Below are positions 1 to 7,886 of a stretch of DNA of 20,539 bases, one piece after another. The stretch is from Candidatus Uhrbacteria bacterium (lineage in GTDB: Bacteria; Patescibacteriota; Patescibacteriia; JACQRZ01), in the NCBI GenBank assembly GCA_016206235.1, contig JACQRZ010000054.1, positions 1-20,539 on the forward strand, written 5' to 3'. The translations under genes were made by a program, and so were the position numbers. Below the pieces are notes generated by a model. That model saw nothing but the letters and a program-made list of their open reading frames with translations, did no database searches and was not told the origin of the DNA. Every line of letters begins with the position of its first letter. Position 1 is the stretch's first letter.

Positions 1-1074
1 CTTATAGCAGTTGTTGTGTTCACTATTTCGTTTAGTTGGGCAACTATCGTGATTACCCCAACGGCAAAAAGATTTACTAAAACATTTGAGATTCCATTGT
101 CGGGGGATATCACTCAATTTGACCCTCAACTGCAAGAGATGCCAGCTGTTATCGTGCAGCAGGAAATGGAGGGTCAGGGAACCTTTGCTACAACCACAAC
201 CAAGCCAGTGGAACAAAATGACACAGGAACGATAACGGTCATCAATAAAACATCTAATCGGCAGCAATTGCGTGCAACAACCCGTTTACTTCATGACTCC
301 GGCGTGTTATTTCGAACAACTGAATACTCGGTTGTGCCAGCTGGGGGACAAGCTGAGGTTCGCGTGAAGCTCGACACACCAGGGAAGGAGTCTGTGAAAT
401 CAGGAAGCAACCGGTTCACTCTCCCAGCTTTATGGCCAGGCGTTCAAAACCAAATAATTGGAATTTCTTTTCAGGAAGACACTGCCACTGAAGGTCAAAA
501 GATTCTCACGCAGCAAGATGTTGATTCTGGAACCCAGGAAGTCATTCAAAAATTAAAGGGAAAATTCTCTCTTTTGCTTGATGCTAACCAATCAAAGCAA
601 CTCACAGGAAAGACAGTCCAGTTTTTGGACGCTCAAATCGTAGGCGCCACCCCGAGCATTCCGATGAATTCAGCTGCAAGCCAGTTTGATGTAAAGGTAA
701 AAATGCTTATGAGAGGCGTGCTTGTTGATGAGATGGATTTGAAGTCTAAGATAAAGAAAGAGTTGGTGAACTCAATTTCTCAAGATCAAGAGCTTATTGG
801 TGCTCGTGATCAGGATGTGCATGTGCAGCTGGCAAGTATTGAAGCCGAAACGAAAAAAGCCATTCTCAAGGTTAGCGCAACGGCTGGCCATGTGCGAAGC
901 GCTCTGAGTGCTGACTATGATAAAAAGAAGCTTTCTGGAATGTCAGCGCACGAGATTGAGTCGACGCTTACAAGCTATGACGATATCACCGATGTAGAGG
1001 TCAATTTTTACCCATTTTGGGTAACGAGAGCCCCGATATTACTTGACCATATTAATGTTGTTGTGAGAAAATAG
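1..1074 (+). CDS. Membrane-anchored baseplate J-like domain protein, 5' end missing
   Basis: The reading frame is open from base 1, so the true start lies upstream; the GTG at 16 is inside a hydrophobic segment and is unlikely to be the start. The visible protein begins with the end of a transmembrane helix (LIAVVVFTISF, then WATIVITPTAKRF) and continues with about 330 extracytoplasmic residues. The stretch GTITVINKTS...LRATTRLL...GVLFRTTEYSVVPAGG resembles the baseplate-J-like/jelly-roll domain seen in many Patescibacteria membrane proteins, where a small residue-rich strand precedes an 'LxATTRF...G.LFR' motif. In phages the baseplate J fold belongs to the contractile tail. In these membrane-anchored versions the function is not known, and no phage genes are nearby. 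The gene ends just before a hairpin with a T-run and is followed by thrS on the same strand. The family assignment rests on pattern similarity only. Confidence 0.6.
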   Translation, partial: LIAVVVFTISFSWATIVITPTAKRFTKTFEIPLSGDITQFDPQLQEMPAVIVQQEMEGQGTFATTTTKPVEQNDTGTITVINKTSNRQQLRATTRLLHDSGVLFRTTEYSVVPAGGQAEVRVKLDTPGKESVKSGSNRFTLPALWPGVQNQIIGISFQEDTATEGQKILTQQDVDSGTQEVIQKLKGKFSLLLDANQSKQLTGKTVQFLDAQIVGATPSIPMNSAASQFDVKVKMLMRGVLVDEMDLKSKIKKELVNSISQDQELIGARDQDVHVQLASIEAETKKAILKVSATAGHVRSALSADYDKKKLSGMSAHEIESTLTSYDDITDVEVNFYPFWVTRAPILLDHINVVVRK

Positions 1075-1083
1075 TTTTTAGCC

Positions 1084-1111
1084 TTGCAATTATAAGAAAA
1101 ATCGATATACT
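1084..1111 (+). promoter_or_regulatory. Sigma70-type promoter for thrS
   Basis: TTGCAA at 1084-1089 and TATACT at 1106-1111 are separated by 16 bp. The predicted transcription start is near 1118, giving a leader of about 22 nt before the thrS ATG at 1140. The -10 box overlaps the left arm of the upstream gene's terminator hairpin, so a transcript from this promoter would contain only part of that hairpin. Confidence 0.65.
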
Positions 1112-1138
1112 ATCACTATAAAAGTGATAGTTTTTTAT
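1110..1138 (+). terminator. Intrinsic terminator of the upstream gene
   Basis: An 8-bp perfect stem (CTATCACT at 1110-1117 with AGTGATAG at 1123-1130) closes a 5-nt loop and is followed by TTTTTTATT. The stem is AT-rich and only moderately stable. It lies directly between the upstream stop codon and the thrS start, sharing bases with the thrS -10 box. Confidence 0.6.
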
Positions 1139-1139
1139 T

Positions 1140-2903
1140 ATGAAAACAGCAACACAGTCATTAGATATCAGTCATTTGCGCCATTCGCTTGCCCATCTTC
1201 TGGCAGCAGCCGTGCTCAAGCTTTATCCAGATGCAATGCCGACCATTGGCCCGGCAATTGAAAACGGTTTTTACTATGATTTTCAATTTACATCAGCCGT
1301 AGTGGCAGATGATATAAAAAAAATTGAAACAGAAATGAAGTCGATTCTCAAAAGTTGGAATGAGGTTTCGGCTCGCGAGGTGTCTGTCGATGAAGCAAAA
1401 AAGATTTTTGCCAAAAACCCTTTTAAGCAAGAATTGATCGATGAAATTGATGCGCGTGGTGAATCAATTATGATGTATCGTTGGGGTGATTTTGAGGATC
1501 TCTGTCGAGGTGGGCACCTTGATTCAGTAAAGAGCATTGACCCGAACGCATTTATATTAGACAAACTCGCCGGTGCCTATTGGCGAGGGAATGAAAAGAA
1601 TCCTATGTTAACCCGTATTTACGGGATAGCTTTTGCAACACAAGATGAGCTCGAGAGCTATGTAAAAATGCTTGGAGAGGCTGAGAAACGAGACCATCGA
1701 AAATTGGGCCGTGAACTCGACCTTTTTGTGTTCTCCGAGCTCGTGGGTCCTGGACTCGCTCTGTGGACGCCGAGAGGAACCCTTGTAAGAAACCTTCTTG
1801 ATGACTACGTGTGGCATTTGCGAAAAGAACAGGGATATACGCGTGTTACTATTCCGCATATCACAAAAAAAGAACTATACGAAACGAGCGGCCACTGGGA
1901 TAAATTCCAGAACGATCTCTTTAAAATTGTAACACGAGAGGGTCATGAGTTTGCGATGAAGCCCATGAACTGCCCTCACCACACGCAAATTTTTTCACGA
2001 AAACCCCATAGCTACCGTGAGATGCCGCAACGCTTCGCGGAAACAACCATGTGCTATCGCGATGAGCAGTCAGGAGAGCTGCACGGCCTTTCGCGCGTAC
2101 GTGCATTCACGCAAGACGATGCACATGTTTTTTGCCGCGAATCTCAGCTGAAAGACGAGATGTTTAAGATATGGGATATAATTAACAGGTTTTATGCCGG
2201 CGTTGGTTTTGGATCTTTACAGGTTCGTCTTTCGCTTCATGATCCACATTCCATGGAAAAATACCTTGGCAGTAAGGAAGTATGGGAAAAAACGGAAAAC
2301 CAGCTTCGCGAGCTTGTGCGAGAGCGGGGCGTGGGCTCCATTGAAGCTCCTGGTGAAGCTGCAATGTATGGCCCAAAGATTGATTTTTTGGCCAAGGATT
2401 CCATAGGCCGCGAATGGCAGGTGGCCACGATTCAGATTGACCGTAACCAACCCGAGCGACTTGATCTCACCTGCGTGAATGAGCAAGGCGAAAAAGAACG
2501 TATTGTCATGATTCACGCTGCTATCATGGGTTCATTAGAGCGATTTTTATCTATCTTTATCGAGCACTGCGCGGGCGCGTTTCCACTTTGGCTTGCGCCT
2601 GTGCAAGTTGCATTGATTCCTGTTGCCGATCGTCATGCACAAAGTTGCTTTGAACTCGCATCAAAGCTCGAGCTCTCGGGCATCCGGACTCACGTCGATC
2701 AGCTTTCCGAAACGGTTGGCAAAAAAATTCGAAACGCTGAAAAGCAAAAAGTCCCGTATATGATTGTTATTGGCGACAAGGAAGCTGAGATGAGCGAGAT
2801 TCCCGTGCGAGTTCGTGGCTCGCAGGATACCGTACGTTATTCCTTGGACGCATTCATCGAACACATAGTAAATAAAATGAACACTCAATCTATTGACCTC
2901 TAA
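1140..2903 (+). CDS. thrS: Threonyl-tRNA synthetase without TGS domain
   Basis: Charges tRNA-Thr with threonine in the cytoplasm. The 587-residue protein opens directly in the second editing (N2) domain: HSLAH at 15-19 and CRGGH at 122-126 give the HxxxH/CxxxH set shared with AlaRS editing domains. The class II core follows: MNCPHH with C278, H329 in DDAHVF and H459 in MIHAAIMGSLERF are the expected zinc ligands, RDEQSGELHGLSRVRAF is motif 2, and GSLERF at 464-469 is motif 3. A C-terminal anticodon-binding domain runs from about 485. Usual full-length enzymes have about 640 residues, and the missing part is the N-terminal TGS domain. The start is fixed by the terminator and promoter immediately upstream. 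No Shine-Dalgarno is seen; the bases before ATG are T-rich. First gene of a thrS-miaB-miaA run. Confidence 0.97.
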   Translation: MKTATQSLDISHLRHSLAHLLAAAVLKLYPDAMPTIGPAIENGFYYDFQFTSAVVADDIKKIETEMKSILKSWNEVSAREVSVDEAKKIFAKNPFKQELIDEIDARGESIMMYRWGDFEDLCRGGHLDSVKSIDPNAFILDKLAGAYWRGNEKNPMLTRIYGIAFATQDELESYVKMLGEAEKRDHRKLGRELDLFVFSELVGPGLALWTPRGTLVRNLLDDYVWHLRKEQGYTRVTIPHITKKELYETSGHWDKFQNDLFKIVTREGHEFAMKPMNCPHHTQIFSRKPHSYREMPQRFAETTMCYRDEQSGELHGLSRVRAFTQDDAHVFCRESQLKDEMFKIWDIINRFYAGVGFGSLQVRLSLHDPHSMEKYLGSKEVWEKTENQLRELVRERGVGSIEAPGEAAMYGPKIDFLAKDSIGREWQVATIQIDRNQPERLDLTCVNEQGEKERIVMIHAAIMGSLERFLSIFIEHCAGAFPLWLAPVQVALIPVADRHAQSCFELASKLELSGIRTHVDQLSETVGKKIRNAEKQKVPYMIVIGDKEAEMSEIPVRVRGSQDTVRYSLDAFIEHIVNKMNTQSIDL

Positions 2904-2905
2904 TT

Positions 2906-2932
2906 CAACTACAACTTACAACCTAGACAAAT
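2906..2932 (+). repeat. Heptad-like word array, thrS-miaB junction (CAACNTA)
   Basis: Three CAAC-words start at 2906 (6 bp), 2912 and 2919 (7 bp each), and the last runs into the bases around the miaB ATG (2931). The array fills the 27-bp gap, starts just after the thrS stop, and leaves no room for a Shine-Dalgarno. It is the least regular of the 7-bp-period arrays described here. Confidence 0.45.
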
Positions 2933-4283
2933 GCCAGGAAATTTTAAGATCACAACATTCGGCTGCCAGATGAACAAGTCAGATTCCGAGAGACTAAAAA
3001 ACTTGCTCTCGCGGTGCGGTATGCAAGAAATTGAAGAGGAATCTGATGCTGATCTATTGGTGTATAACACCTGCTCTGTACGCCAAACAGCCGAAGACCG
3101 TATGTATGGCATACATCACAATCTCGAGGAGCTCAAAAGGCAAAATCCTAACCTTGTCGTTGCAATTACTGGCTGCATGGCAGGGAGAGATAAAGACGGC
3201 AAGATTCGCGAACGCCTTCCTCTTGTCGATCTTTTTTTTCCAACAGAGGAGATGGTGTATCTTCCTCAGCGATTGAGTGAACTTAACCAAAAGCTTCTTG
3301 ACCCACAGGCAGTCGGTGAGCAGTCTGAATATAGTCATTACCTTAAAATCAAACCGACCTATCAAAATACATTTCAGGCATATATTGCTATTAGCAATGG
3401 CTGCAATAAGTTTTGTACATACTGCGTTGTGCCATATTCCCGTGGAAGGCAAAAAGATCGGCCAGCAGCCGATGTCATAGAAGAAGTACGCGAGGTTGTT
3501 GCACACGGGTGCGTGGAAATAACACTCCTTGGCCAAACAGTGAATCTCTATAATCCGCCAGACAAGACGACCGCCTTGCGGCAAGATAATCCCTTTGATC
3601 GAAGTAAGAACTGTTTTGGCGCGCTTATGTGGGAACTGAATCAGATTGATGGCTTAAGGCGTATTCACTTTACAGCGCCTCATCCGCAGCACATGGATGA
3701 TGAAACAATTGCCGCTCTTGCATTGCCGAATCACATGAACTACCTTCATCTGCCCGTGCAGTCAGGTAGTAATGCTGTGCTAAAACGCATGAATCGCCCG
3801 TACACACGCGAACACTACATTGTGACAATAAAAAAAGTCCGCGAGAAATGCCCAGATATTGCCATTGGCACCGATATTATCGTAGGGTTTTGCGGAGAGA
3901 CAGAAGAACAATTTGAAGAAACAGTATCTCTCTATAAGGAGTGTGATTTTGACATAGCCTACTTGGCAATGTATTCGGTGCGGTCGGGAACTGGCGCATC
4001 AAAGTTGTATAAAGATGATATTTCACGAGTAGATAAAAAGCGTCGATGGAATGTCCTTCAAAAACTCATGGAAGAGACGGTATTGCGAAAGAACCAGCGC
4101 TATGTTGGTACAACCGCTGAAGTGCTTGTAGACGCATGTGAAAAGGGTTTGTGCAGCGGCAACTCGCGGGAAATGAAGCGAGTGCATTTTAGGGGATCAG
4201 AAAACATGATTGGTAAACTTGTGAATGTGAAAATTAATAGAGCATTAGAGTGGATTCTCTACGGGTCAGTTTCTAGCTTCTAG
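2931..4283 (+). CDS. miaB: tRNA-2-methylthio-N6-dimethylallyladenosine synthase MiaB
   Basis: Radical-SAM methylthiotransferase that adds a methylthio group to i6A37 of tRNAs, acting after MiaA. Domains in order: the UPF0004 domain with its three cluster cysteines C12 (FGCQMNKSDSER), C48 (YNTCSVR) and C82 (TGCMA); the radical-SAM domain with CNKFCTYC giving C158, C162 and C165; and a C-terminal TRAM-like region from about residue 385. Length (450) is normal, and YNTCSVR plus CVVPYSRGR point to MiaB rather than RimO or MtaB. There is no Shine-Dalgarno; the upstream gap is a heptad-like array. The last codons and the TAG stop lie inside a repeat of two TTCTAG words, so the C-terminal VSSF is repeat-encoded. 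Only 2 bp separate it from the miaA ATG, so the pair is probably co-transcribed, matching their sequential roles. Confidence 0.95.
   Translation: MPGNFKITTFGCQMNKSDSERLKNLLSRCGMQEIEEESDADLLVYNTCSVRQTAEDRMYGIHHNLEELKRQNPNLVVAITGCMAGRDKDGKIRERLPLVDLFFPTEEMVYLPQRLSELNQKLLDPQAVGEQSEYSHYLKIKPTYQNTFQAYIAISNGCNKFCTYCVVPYSRGRQKDRPAADVIEEVREVVAHGCVEITLLGQTVNLYNPPDKTTALRQDNPFDRSKNCFGALMWELNQIDGLRRIHFTAPHPQHMDDETIAALALPNHMNYLHLPVQSGSNAVLKRMNRPYTREHYIVTIKKVREKCPDIAIGTDIIVGFCGETEEQFEETVSLYKECDFDIAYLAMYSVRSGTGASKLYKDDISRVDKKRRWNVLQKLMEETVLRKNQRYVGTTAEVLVDACEKGLCSGNSREMKRVHFRGSENMIGKLVNVKINRALEWILYGSVSSF
4270..4283 (+). repeat. Heptad word pair at the miaB stop codon (NTTCTAG type)
   Basis: Two 7-bp words, TTTCTAG and CTTCTAG, occupy 4270-4276 and 4277-4283. 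The TAG of the second is the miaB stop codon. The first copy of the 62-bp element in miaA begins 18 bp further on. Confidence 0.5.
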
Positions 4284-4285
4284 AC

Positions 4286-5308
4286 ATGACAAAAAGAAAT
4301 TCTACAAGCTACAAGCTATCCGTCAGAGGCGGACCCGCCTCAAGCGGGCAAGCTACAAGCTCGATACCCTTGGTCGTTATTGTGGGCCCAACGGGTTCTG
4401 GCAAGTCTGATCTTGCAATCGCGTTGGCAAAAAAGTTTAACGGAGAAGTTGTTTCAGCTGATTCGCGACAAGTATATAGAGGTCTGGATCTTGGTTCAGG
4501 TAAAGTAACGAAAAAAGAGCAAAAGCGGGTTGCTCATCATTTACTTGATATTGCAACGCCTGGGCGCCGCTTCTCCGTAGCGCAGTTTAAAAAGAAGGCG
4601 GACAGAGCCATAGCGGATATTTGGAACCGAGGAAAGCTTCCTTTGTTGGTTGGAGGATCACACTTATATATAAAAGCGGTTACAGAAGGATATAGTCTTC
4701 CACACGTAAAGCCTGATGCGCAACTTCGGAAACAGCTAGAAGAGCAATCACTCGAAAACCTTTTAGTATTGCTCAAGAAATTCGATCGCGCTACATACAA
4801 TCGTACTGATAAAAAAAATCCGCGGCGTATTATCCGTGCGCTTGAAGTCATCTACCACACAGGAAAACCCATTCCTCCGCTAAAAAAAGAATCACTTTTT
4901 AGCACTCTCATTCTCGGCATTGATGTTCAAAGAGAAAGGCTTTATAAGCGAATTGATGAGCGAGTTGATACAAGAGTGAAAAGGGGGATGATCGCGGAAG
5001 TGAAGAATCTTATTATGGATGGCGTTTCAAAAAAATGGCTAAAAAGACTCGGTCTTGAGTATCAGTTCATCACTGAATATCTCGAAAAAATACAAAAGCT
5101 ACAAGCTACAAGCTATCCGCCAGAGGCGGACACGCTTCAAGCGGGCAAGCTACAAGCTCGGCGCGATAGCTTAGAGCGCCTTAAATATGCCACGCATGAC
5201 TTCGCACGACGCCAGTTGACATGGTATCGAAAAGAAAAACGGATCCAGTGGATCCGTTCTCACAAAGAGGCTTTCGAGTGCATTAGCTCATTTCTGCATC
5301 TGGTTTAG
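4286..5308 (+). CDS. miaA: tRNA dimethylallyltransferase MiaA carrying two repeat-derived insertions
   Basis: Transfers a dimethylallyl group to A37 of tRNAs reading UNN codons, making the MiaB substrate. The P-loop GPTGSGKS, SADSRQVYRGLDLGSGK, VGGSHLYIKA, NPRRIIRALEV, RLGLEY and FARRQLTWYRK are all family motifs. The protein (340 residues) has two stretches that normal MiaA lacks: an N-terminal extension of about 27 residues before PLVVIVGPTGSGKS, and about 20 extra residues between ITEYLEK and SLERLKYATHDFARRQ. Both coincide with copies of one 62-bp DNA element (4302-4363 and 5099-5160), translated in different frames. ATG 4286 is the simplest start; a TTG at 4370 would exclude the first copy and cannot be ruled out. 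The 3' end overlaps the convergent gene ending at 5283 by 26 bp. Confidence 0.95.
   Translation: MTKRNSTSYKLSVRGGPASSGQATSSIPLVVIVGPTGSGKSDLAIALAKKFNGEVVSADSRQVYRGLDLGSGKVTKKEQKRVAHHLLDIATPGRRFSVAQFKKKADRAIADIWNRGKLPLLVGGSHLYIKAVTEGYSLPHVKPDAQLRKQLEEQSLENLLVLLKKFDRATYNRTDKKNPRRIIRALEVIYHTGKPIPPLKKESLFSTLILGIDVQRERLYKRIDERVDTRVKRGMIAEVKNLIMDGVSKKWLKRLGLEYQFITEYLEKIQKLQATSYPPEADTLQAGKLQARRDSLERLKYATHDFARRQLTWYRKEKRIQWIRSHKEAFECISSFLHLV
4302..4363 (+). repeat. 62-bp double-hairpin element, copy 1, at the 5' end of miaA
   Basis: Structure: two CTACAAG heptads (4302, 4309), hairpin 1 (TCCGTC 4319-4324 with GGCGGA 4328-4333, one G-T pair), hairpin 2 (CCCGC 4334-4338 with GCGGG 4344-4348, perfect), then another CTACAAG heptad at 4353. 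It matches copy 2 at 59 of 62 positions. Read in the miaA frame it encodes the segment from about Y9 to S26. Confidence 0.85.
5099..5160 (+). repeat. 62-bp double-hairpin element, copy 2, inside miaA
   Basis: Same layout as copy 1, with three substitutions. Hairpin 1 is perfect here (TCCGCC 5116-5121 with GGCGGA 5125-5130), while hairpin 2 is degraded. The offset from the miaA start is 813 bases, so it is read in codon phase 0, whereas copy 1 is shifted by one base. The translated segment contains LQATSYPPEADTLQAGK. It sits in a loop between conserved MiaA motifs and keeps the frame open. Confidence 0.85.
5235..5258 (-). terminator. Minus-strand intrinsic terminator embedded in miaA
   Basis: A near-perfect palindrome with 10-bp arms around one base spans 5238-5258 (core GGATCC repeated). 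On the minus strand it is followed by GTTTTTCTTTTC. It lies about 25 nt past the stop codon of the minus-strand gene ending at 5283, so it is well placed to end the secE-to-hypothetical operon. On the plus strand there is no T-run after it. The same bases encode the conserved KRIQWIR region of MiaA. Confidence 0.65.
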
Positions 5309-5597
5309 GAGCGTAGTGTCGATCAAGTTCATCTAATGTTTCCAAAACTCGTAAGCGTATTTCGCTCGCATCGAGATTATTTTCGATTCCATCATCGAGT
5401 TTCGCAATCAGTGAACGCATGATTGCCACGCTGTCAGGATCTGTTGTTGCCGGTGCGCTCTCTTGGCCTCGAATCGACGCGTCGAGTATTTGTCTTAGTT
5501 GAAGAGGTGCGATTTTTTTGTCGCCAATATGTTGACGTACACGAGATAGCGTATCAAATGCCTCTAAACTCGCTTTCGGTTGATCATACGTACTCAT
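5283..5597 (-). CDS. Hypothetical 104-residue protein downstream of gatB
   Basis: I do not recognise the family. The product is small, soluble and charged, probably mostly helical, with no signal peptide or membrane segment and no cysteine. It starts 6 bp after the gatB stop codon, so it is almost certainly co-transcribed and perhaps translationally coupled to gatB. Its position suggests GatC, but the length and sequence do not match: GatC has a short N-terminal motif with a conserved LARL pattern that is absent here. Its 3' end overlaps the convergent miaA by 26 bp, and a terminator hairpin follows about 25 nt after its stop. No convincing Shine-Dalgarno is visible before the ATG. Confidence 0.7.
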   Translation of the reverse strand: MSTYDQPKASLEAFDTLSRVRQHIGDKKIAPLQLRQILDASIRGQESAPATTDPDSVAIMRSLIAKLDDGIENNLDASEIRLRVLETLDELDRHYAPKPDAEMS

Positions 5598-5603
5598 AAG
5601 ATG

Positions 5604-7127
5604 TTAACTTAATTTTTTTTCTAAAATAGTTTTTACCATCTCTGGCTGTGCCTTGCCCTTCATTTCCTTCATAACTTGCCCAACCAAGAACATTATAGCC
5701 GTTGTCTTGCCTGCTTTATAATTTGAAACAGCATCGGCATTGGCTGCAAGTACAGTATCGCACGCAGATTCAATGGAGCTTGTATCAGAAACCTGTTCAA
5801 GGTTTTTTTCCTGCATAATGTGCTTTGGCTCAGCTCCGGTTTCGACCATTTCTTCGAGCACAACTTGTGCCGCTGAACTATTGATTTTTTGATCTTGAAT
5901 AAGAGCTATAAGCTCCCCGAAATTTTCGGGTGTTACTTTGCATTCTTCAAGAGCTATCGAATAGGCATTGAGAGCTGGAGGTAGCTTATTAATAAACCAG
6001 TTAGCAAGAAGCTTATACGTTTTTGTTTTAAACGCATCGTCGCACGCCTCAAGCGAACAGAGCCACTCATCCAGTTCCGATGCTGACTTTTCGAAAAACG
6101 ACGCATATCCTTCAGACTCAACCAACAACGTAGCATCAGCATGGGTAATTCCGTATTGATCAATAAGCCGTTTTCGTTTTGCAATAGGGAGCTCTGGTAA
6201 GGATTTTTTTACTATCTCAACTTCTTCCTCGCTGAAGTGAAGTGGGGGAAGGTCGGGTTCGGGAAAGTAGCGGTAATCGTGCGCTTCTTCCTTGCTTCGT
6301 TGCAGCATTGTGCACTCCTTTGTGTCGTCCCAGCCAACAGTAATTTTGTGGGCCCGGCGAGTAACTTCGCCACCAGCAACCCACTCGTCGTAGAGTCGCT
6401 GTGCCTCATACGTGAGCGCCTTTTCCACCGCCTTGAATGAGTTAAGATTTTTTATTTCAGAAATTGGTGTCCAGACAGCAACACCAGCGTGTTCAAATTT
6501 TAGCGACACATTTGCATCGCACCTGAGATGCCCTTTTTCCATATCCGCGCTTGATACATTGAGAGATCTTGCAAGAAGGCGCAGCTCCTGCAAAAAAGTT
6601 TTTGCTTCAAGCGGAGAGGTAATATCTGGCTCTGTAACAATTTCCATGAGCGGAGTCGATGATCGGTTGAAATCGACGAGACTCGCATTGGCCCCAGGAG
6701 AGTGCACGAGTTTTGCCGCATCTTCCTCGAGGTGAAGGCGATTGATACGGATGTGCGCTTCTGGGCGTTGTCCTTCGGTTGCACCGTACATTTGAATATC
6801 GAGATACCCACTCTTTCCAATAGGTTGATCATACTGGGATATTTGATATCCCTTTGGCAAGTCAGGATAGAAGTAATTTTTGCGGTCGAATTTTGAGTGT
6901 GGCGGGATTGAGCAATGAAGCGCAAGCGCGGTTCGCATGCCCCATTTGATTGCTTGCTTGTTCATCACGGGAAGTGTTCCCGGATGTCCAAGACAGATGG
7001 GGCAGATTGTGGTATTGAGGGGCTGGTTTTCGCCGTCATTTGAGCAGCGACAAAACATCTTAGACCGCGTTTTGAGCTGGATGTGAATTTCTAATCCAAT
7101 GACGTAGGTAAAGAGGGGATAGCGCAT
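5604..7127 (-). CDS. gatB: Asp-tRNA(Asn)/Glu-tRNA(Gln) amidotransferase subunit B
   Basis: Part of the GatCAB complex that converts misacylated Glu-tRNA-Gln or Asp-tRNA-Asn to the cognate amide form. GatB binds the tRNA and holds the kinase site. The protein (507 residues, slightly longer than usual) has the start VIGLEIHIQLKT, a zinc-type set C26, C28, C42 and C45 (CRC...CPIC), DRKNYFYPDLPKGYQISQYD at 81-100, the signature VDFNRSSTPLMEIVTEPD at 151-168, and a C-terminal YqeY-like helical domain ending KGKAQPEMVKTILEKKL. gatA and a recognisable gatC are not in the window. It lies 19 bp after rplA, in the place where many bacteria have rplJ-rplL, and probably belongs to the secE operon. No clear Shine-Dalgarno. 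Confidence 0.96.
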   Translation of the reverse strand: MRYPLFTYVIGLEIHIQLKTRSKMFCRCSNDGENQPLNTTICPICLGHPGTLPVMNKQAIKWGMRTALALHCSIPPHSKFDRKNYFYPDLPKGYQISQYDQPIGKSGYLDIQMYGATEGQRPEAHIRINRLHLEEDAAKLVHSPGANASLVDFNRSSTPLMEIVTEPDITSPLEAKTFLQELRLLARSLNVSSADMEKGHLRCDANVSLKFEHAGVAVWTPISEIKNLNSFKAVEKALTYEAQRLYDEWVAGGEVTRRAHKITVGWDDTKECTMLQRSKEEAHDYRYFPEPDLPPLHFSEEEVEIVKKSLPELPIAKRKRLIDQYGITHADATLLVESEGYASFFEKSASELDEWLCSLEACDDAFKTKTYKLLANWFINKLPPALNAYSIALEECKVTPENFGELIALIQDQKINSSAAQVVLEEMVETGAEPKHIMQEKNLEQVSDTSSIESACDTVLAANADAVSNYKAGKTTAIMFLVGQVMKEMKGKAQPEMVKTILEKKLS

Positions 7128-7146
7128 TGCTGAAGAGTATTTCCCG

Positions 7147-7833
7147 TTAGGAAAGTTCTATTTTTATTCCTGGTCCCATTGAAGTTGAGAGACTGATATT
7201 ACGGATGAATATTCCCTTTGATGCTGCTGGTTTGCTTTTTTGGAGCGCATCCATAAAGCTTGTGTAGTTTTCGAAGAGCATGGCGGCATCAAATGACCTT
7301 TTTCCGATAACCTGATGCACGTTCCCACTCACATCATTTTTAAATGATACTTTACCGCGCTTGATATCTTTGATTGCCACACCTACGTTATTTGTAACAG
7401 TGTCATTTTTTGGTGAAGGCATAAGTCCTTTTGGACCAAGGACTTTTGCGACAACTGCTAAGTGCTTCATCATATCTGGCGTTGCGATTGCTGCTTCAAA
7501 ATCTGCCTTACCTGATTGTTTGATTTCTTGGATGAGCTCCTTGCCACCAACAATATCTGCCCCTTCTCGTGTGGCTTCAACAGCAGCATCTCCTTCGGCA
7601 AACACAGCTACTTTTTTTGATTTTCCAGTACCGTGCGGAAGGACAATAGAACCACGGATTACTTGATCGTTTTTCTTTGGATCAATGCCTGTTCGAACAT
7701 GTACTTCCACGGCGGCATCAAACTTTTCATAAGAAAATTTTTGACCGAGTTCAATCGCTTCCTGTGCAGTATATGTTTTCTTTGGATCGTATTGCTTTAT
7801 CTTTTCAATAAAGTCCTTTGAATTTTTTCGCAT
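7147..7833 (-). CDS. rplA: 50S ribosomal protein L1 (uL1)
   Basis: Component of the mobile L1 stalk of the large ribosomal subunit, binding 23S rRNA at the E-site side. In many bacteria it also represses its own operon by binding the mRNA. The 228-residue length is typical. The motif LGPKGLMPSPKNDTVT around 132-147 is the L1 signature, and GTGKSKKVAVFAEGDAAVEA is the usual domain II opening. This is one of only two genes here with a clear Shine-Dalgarno: AAAGGAG lies 6 nt before the ATG. Upstream, the 102-bp gap to rplK holds a heptad array with inverted arms. Downstream is gatB rather than rplJ. Confidence 0.98.
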   Translation of the reverse strand: MRKNSKDFIEKIKQYDPKKTYTAQEAIELGQKFSYEKFDAAVEVHVRTGIDPKKNDQVIRGSIVLPHGTGKSKKVAVFAEGDAAVEATREGADIVGGKELIQEIKQSGKADFEAAIATPDMMKHLAVVAKVLGPKGLMPSPKNDTVTNNVGVAIKDIKRGKVSFKNDVSGNVHQVIGKRSFDAAMLFENYTSFMDALQKSKPAASKGIFIRNISLSTSMGPGIKIELS

Positions 7834-7886
7834 ATTTTTCTCCTTTGTGGTTCATTCGGGCTCTCGCCCTCCCACTTAATAATAAA

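Noticed and set aside
3054..3584. 176-codon frame antisense to miaB
   Set aside because: It lies wholly inside a well-conserved gene, is cysteine-rich in an unnatural way, and has no start signals.
5283..5597. gatC, from its place after gatB
   Set aside because: The sequence lacks the GatC N-terminal pattern and resembles no family I know; kept as hypothetical.
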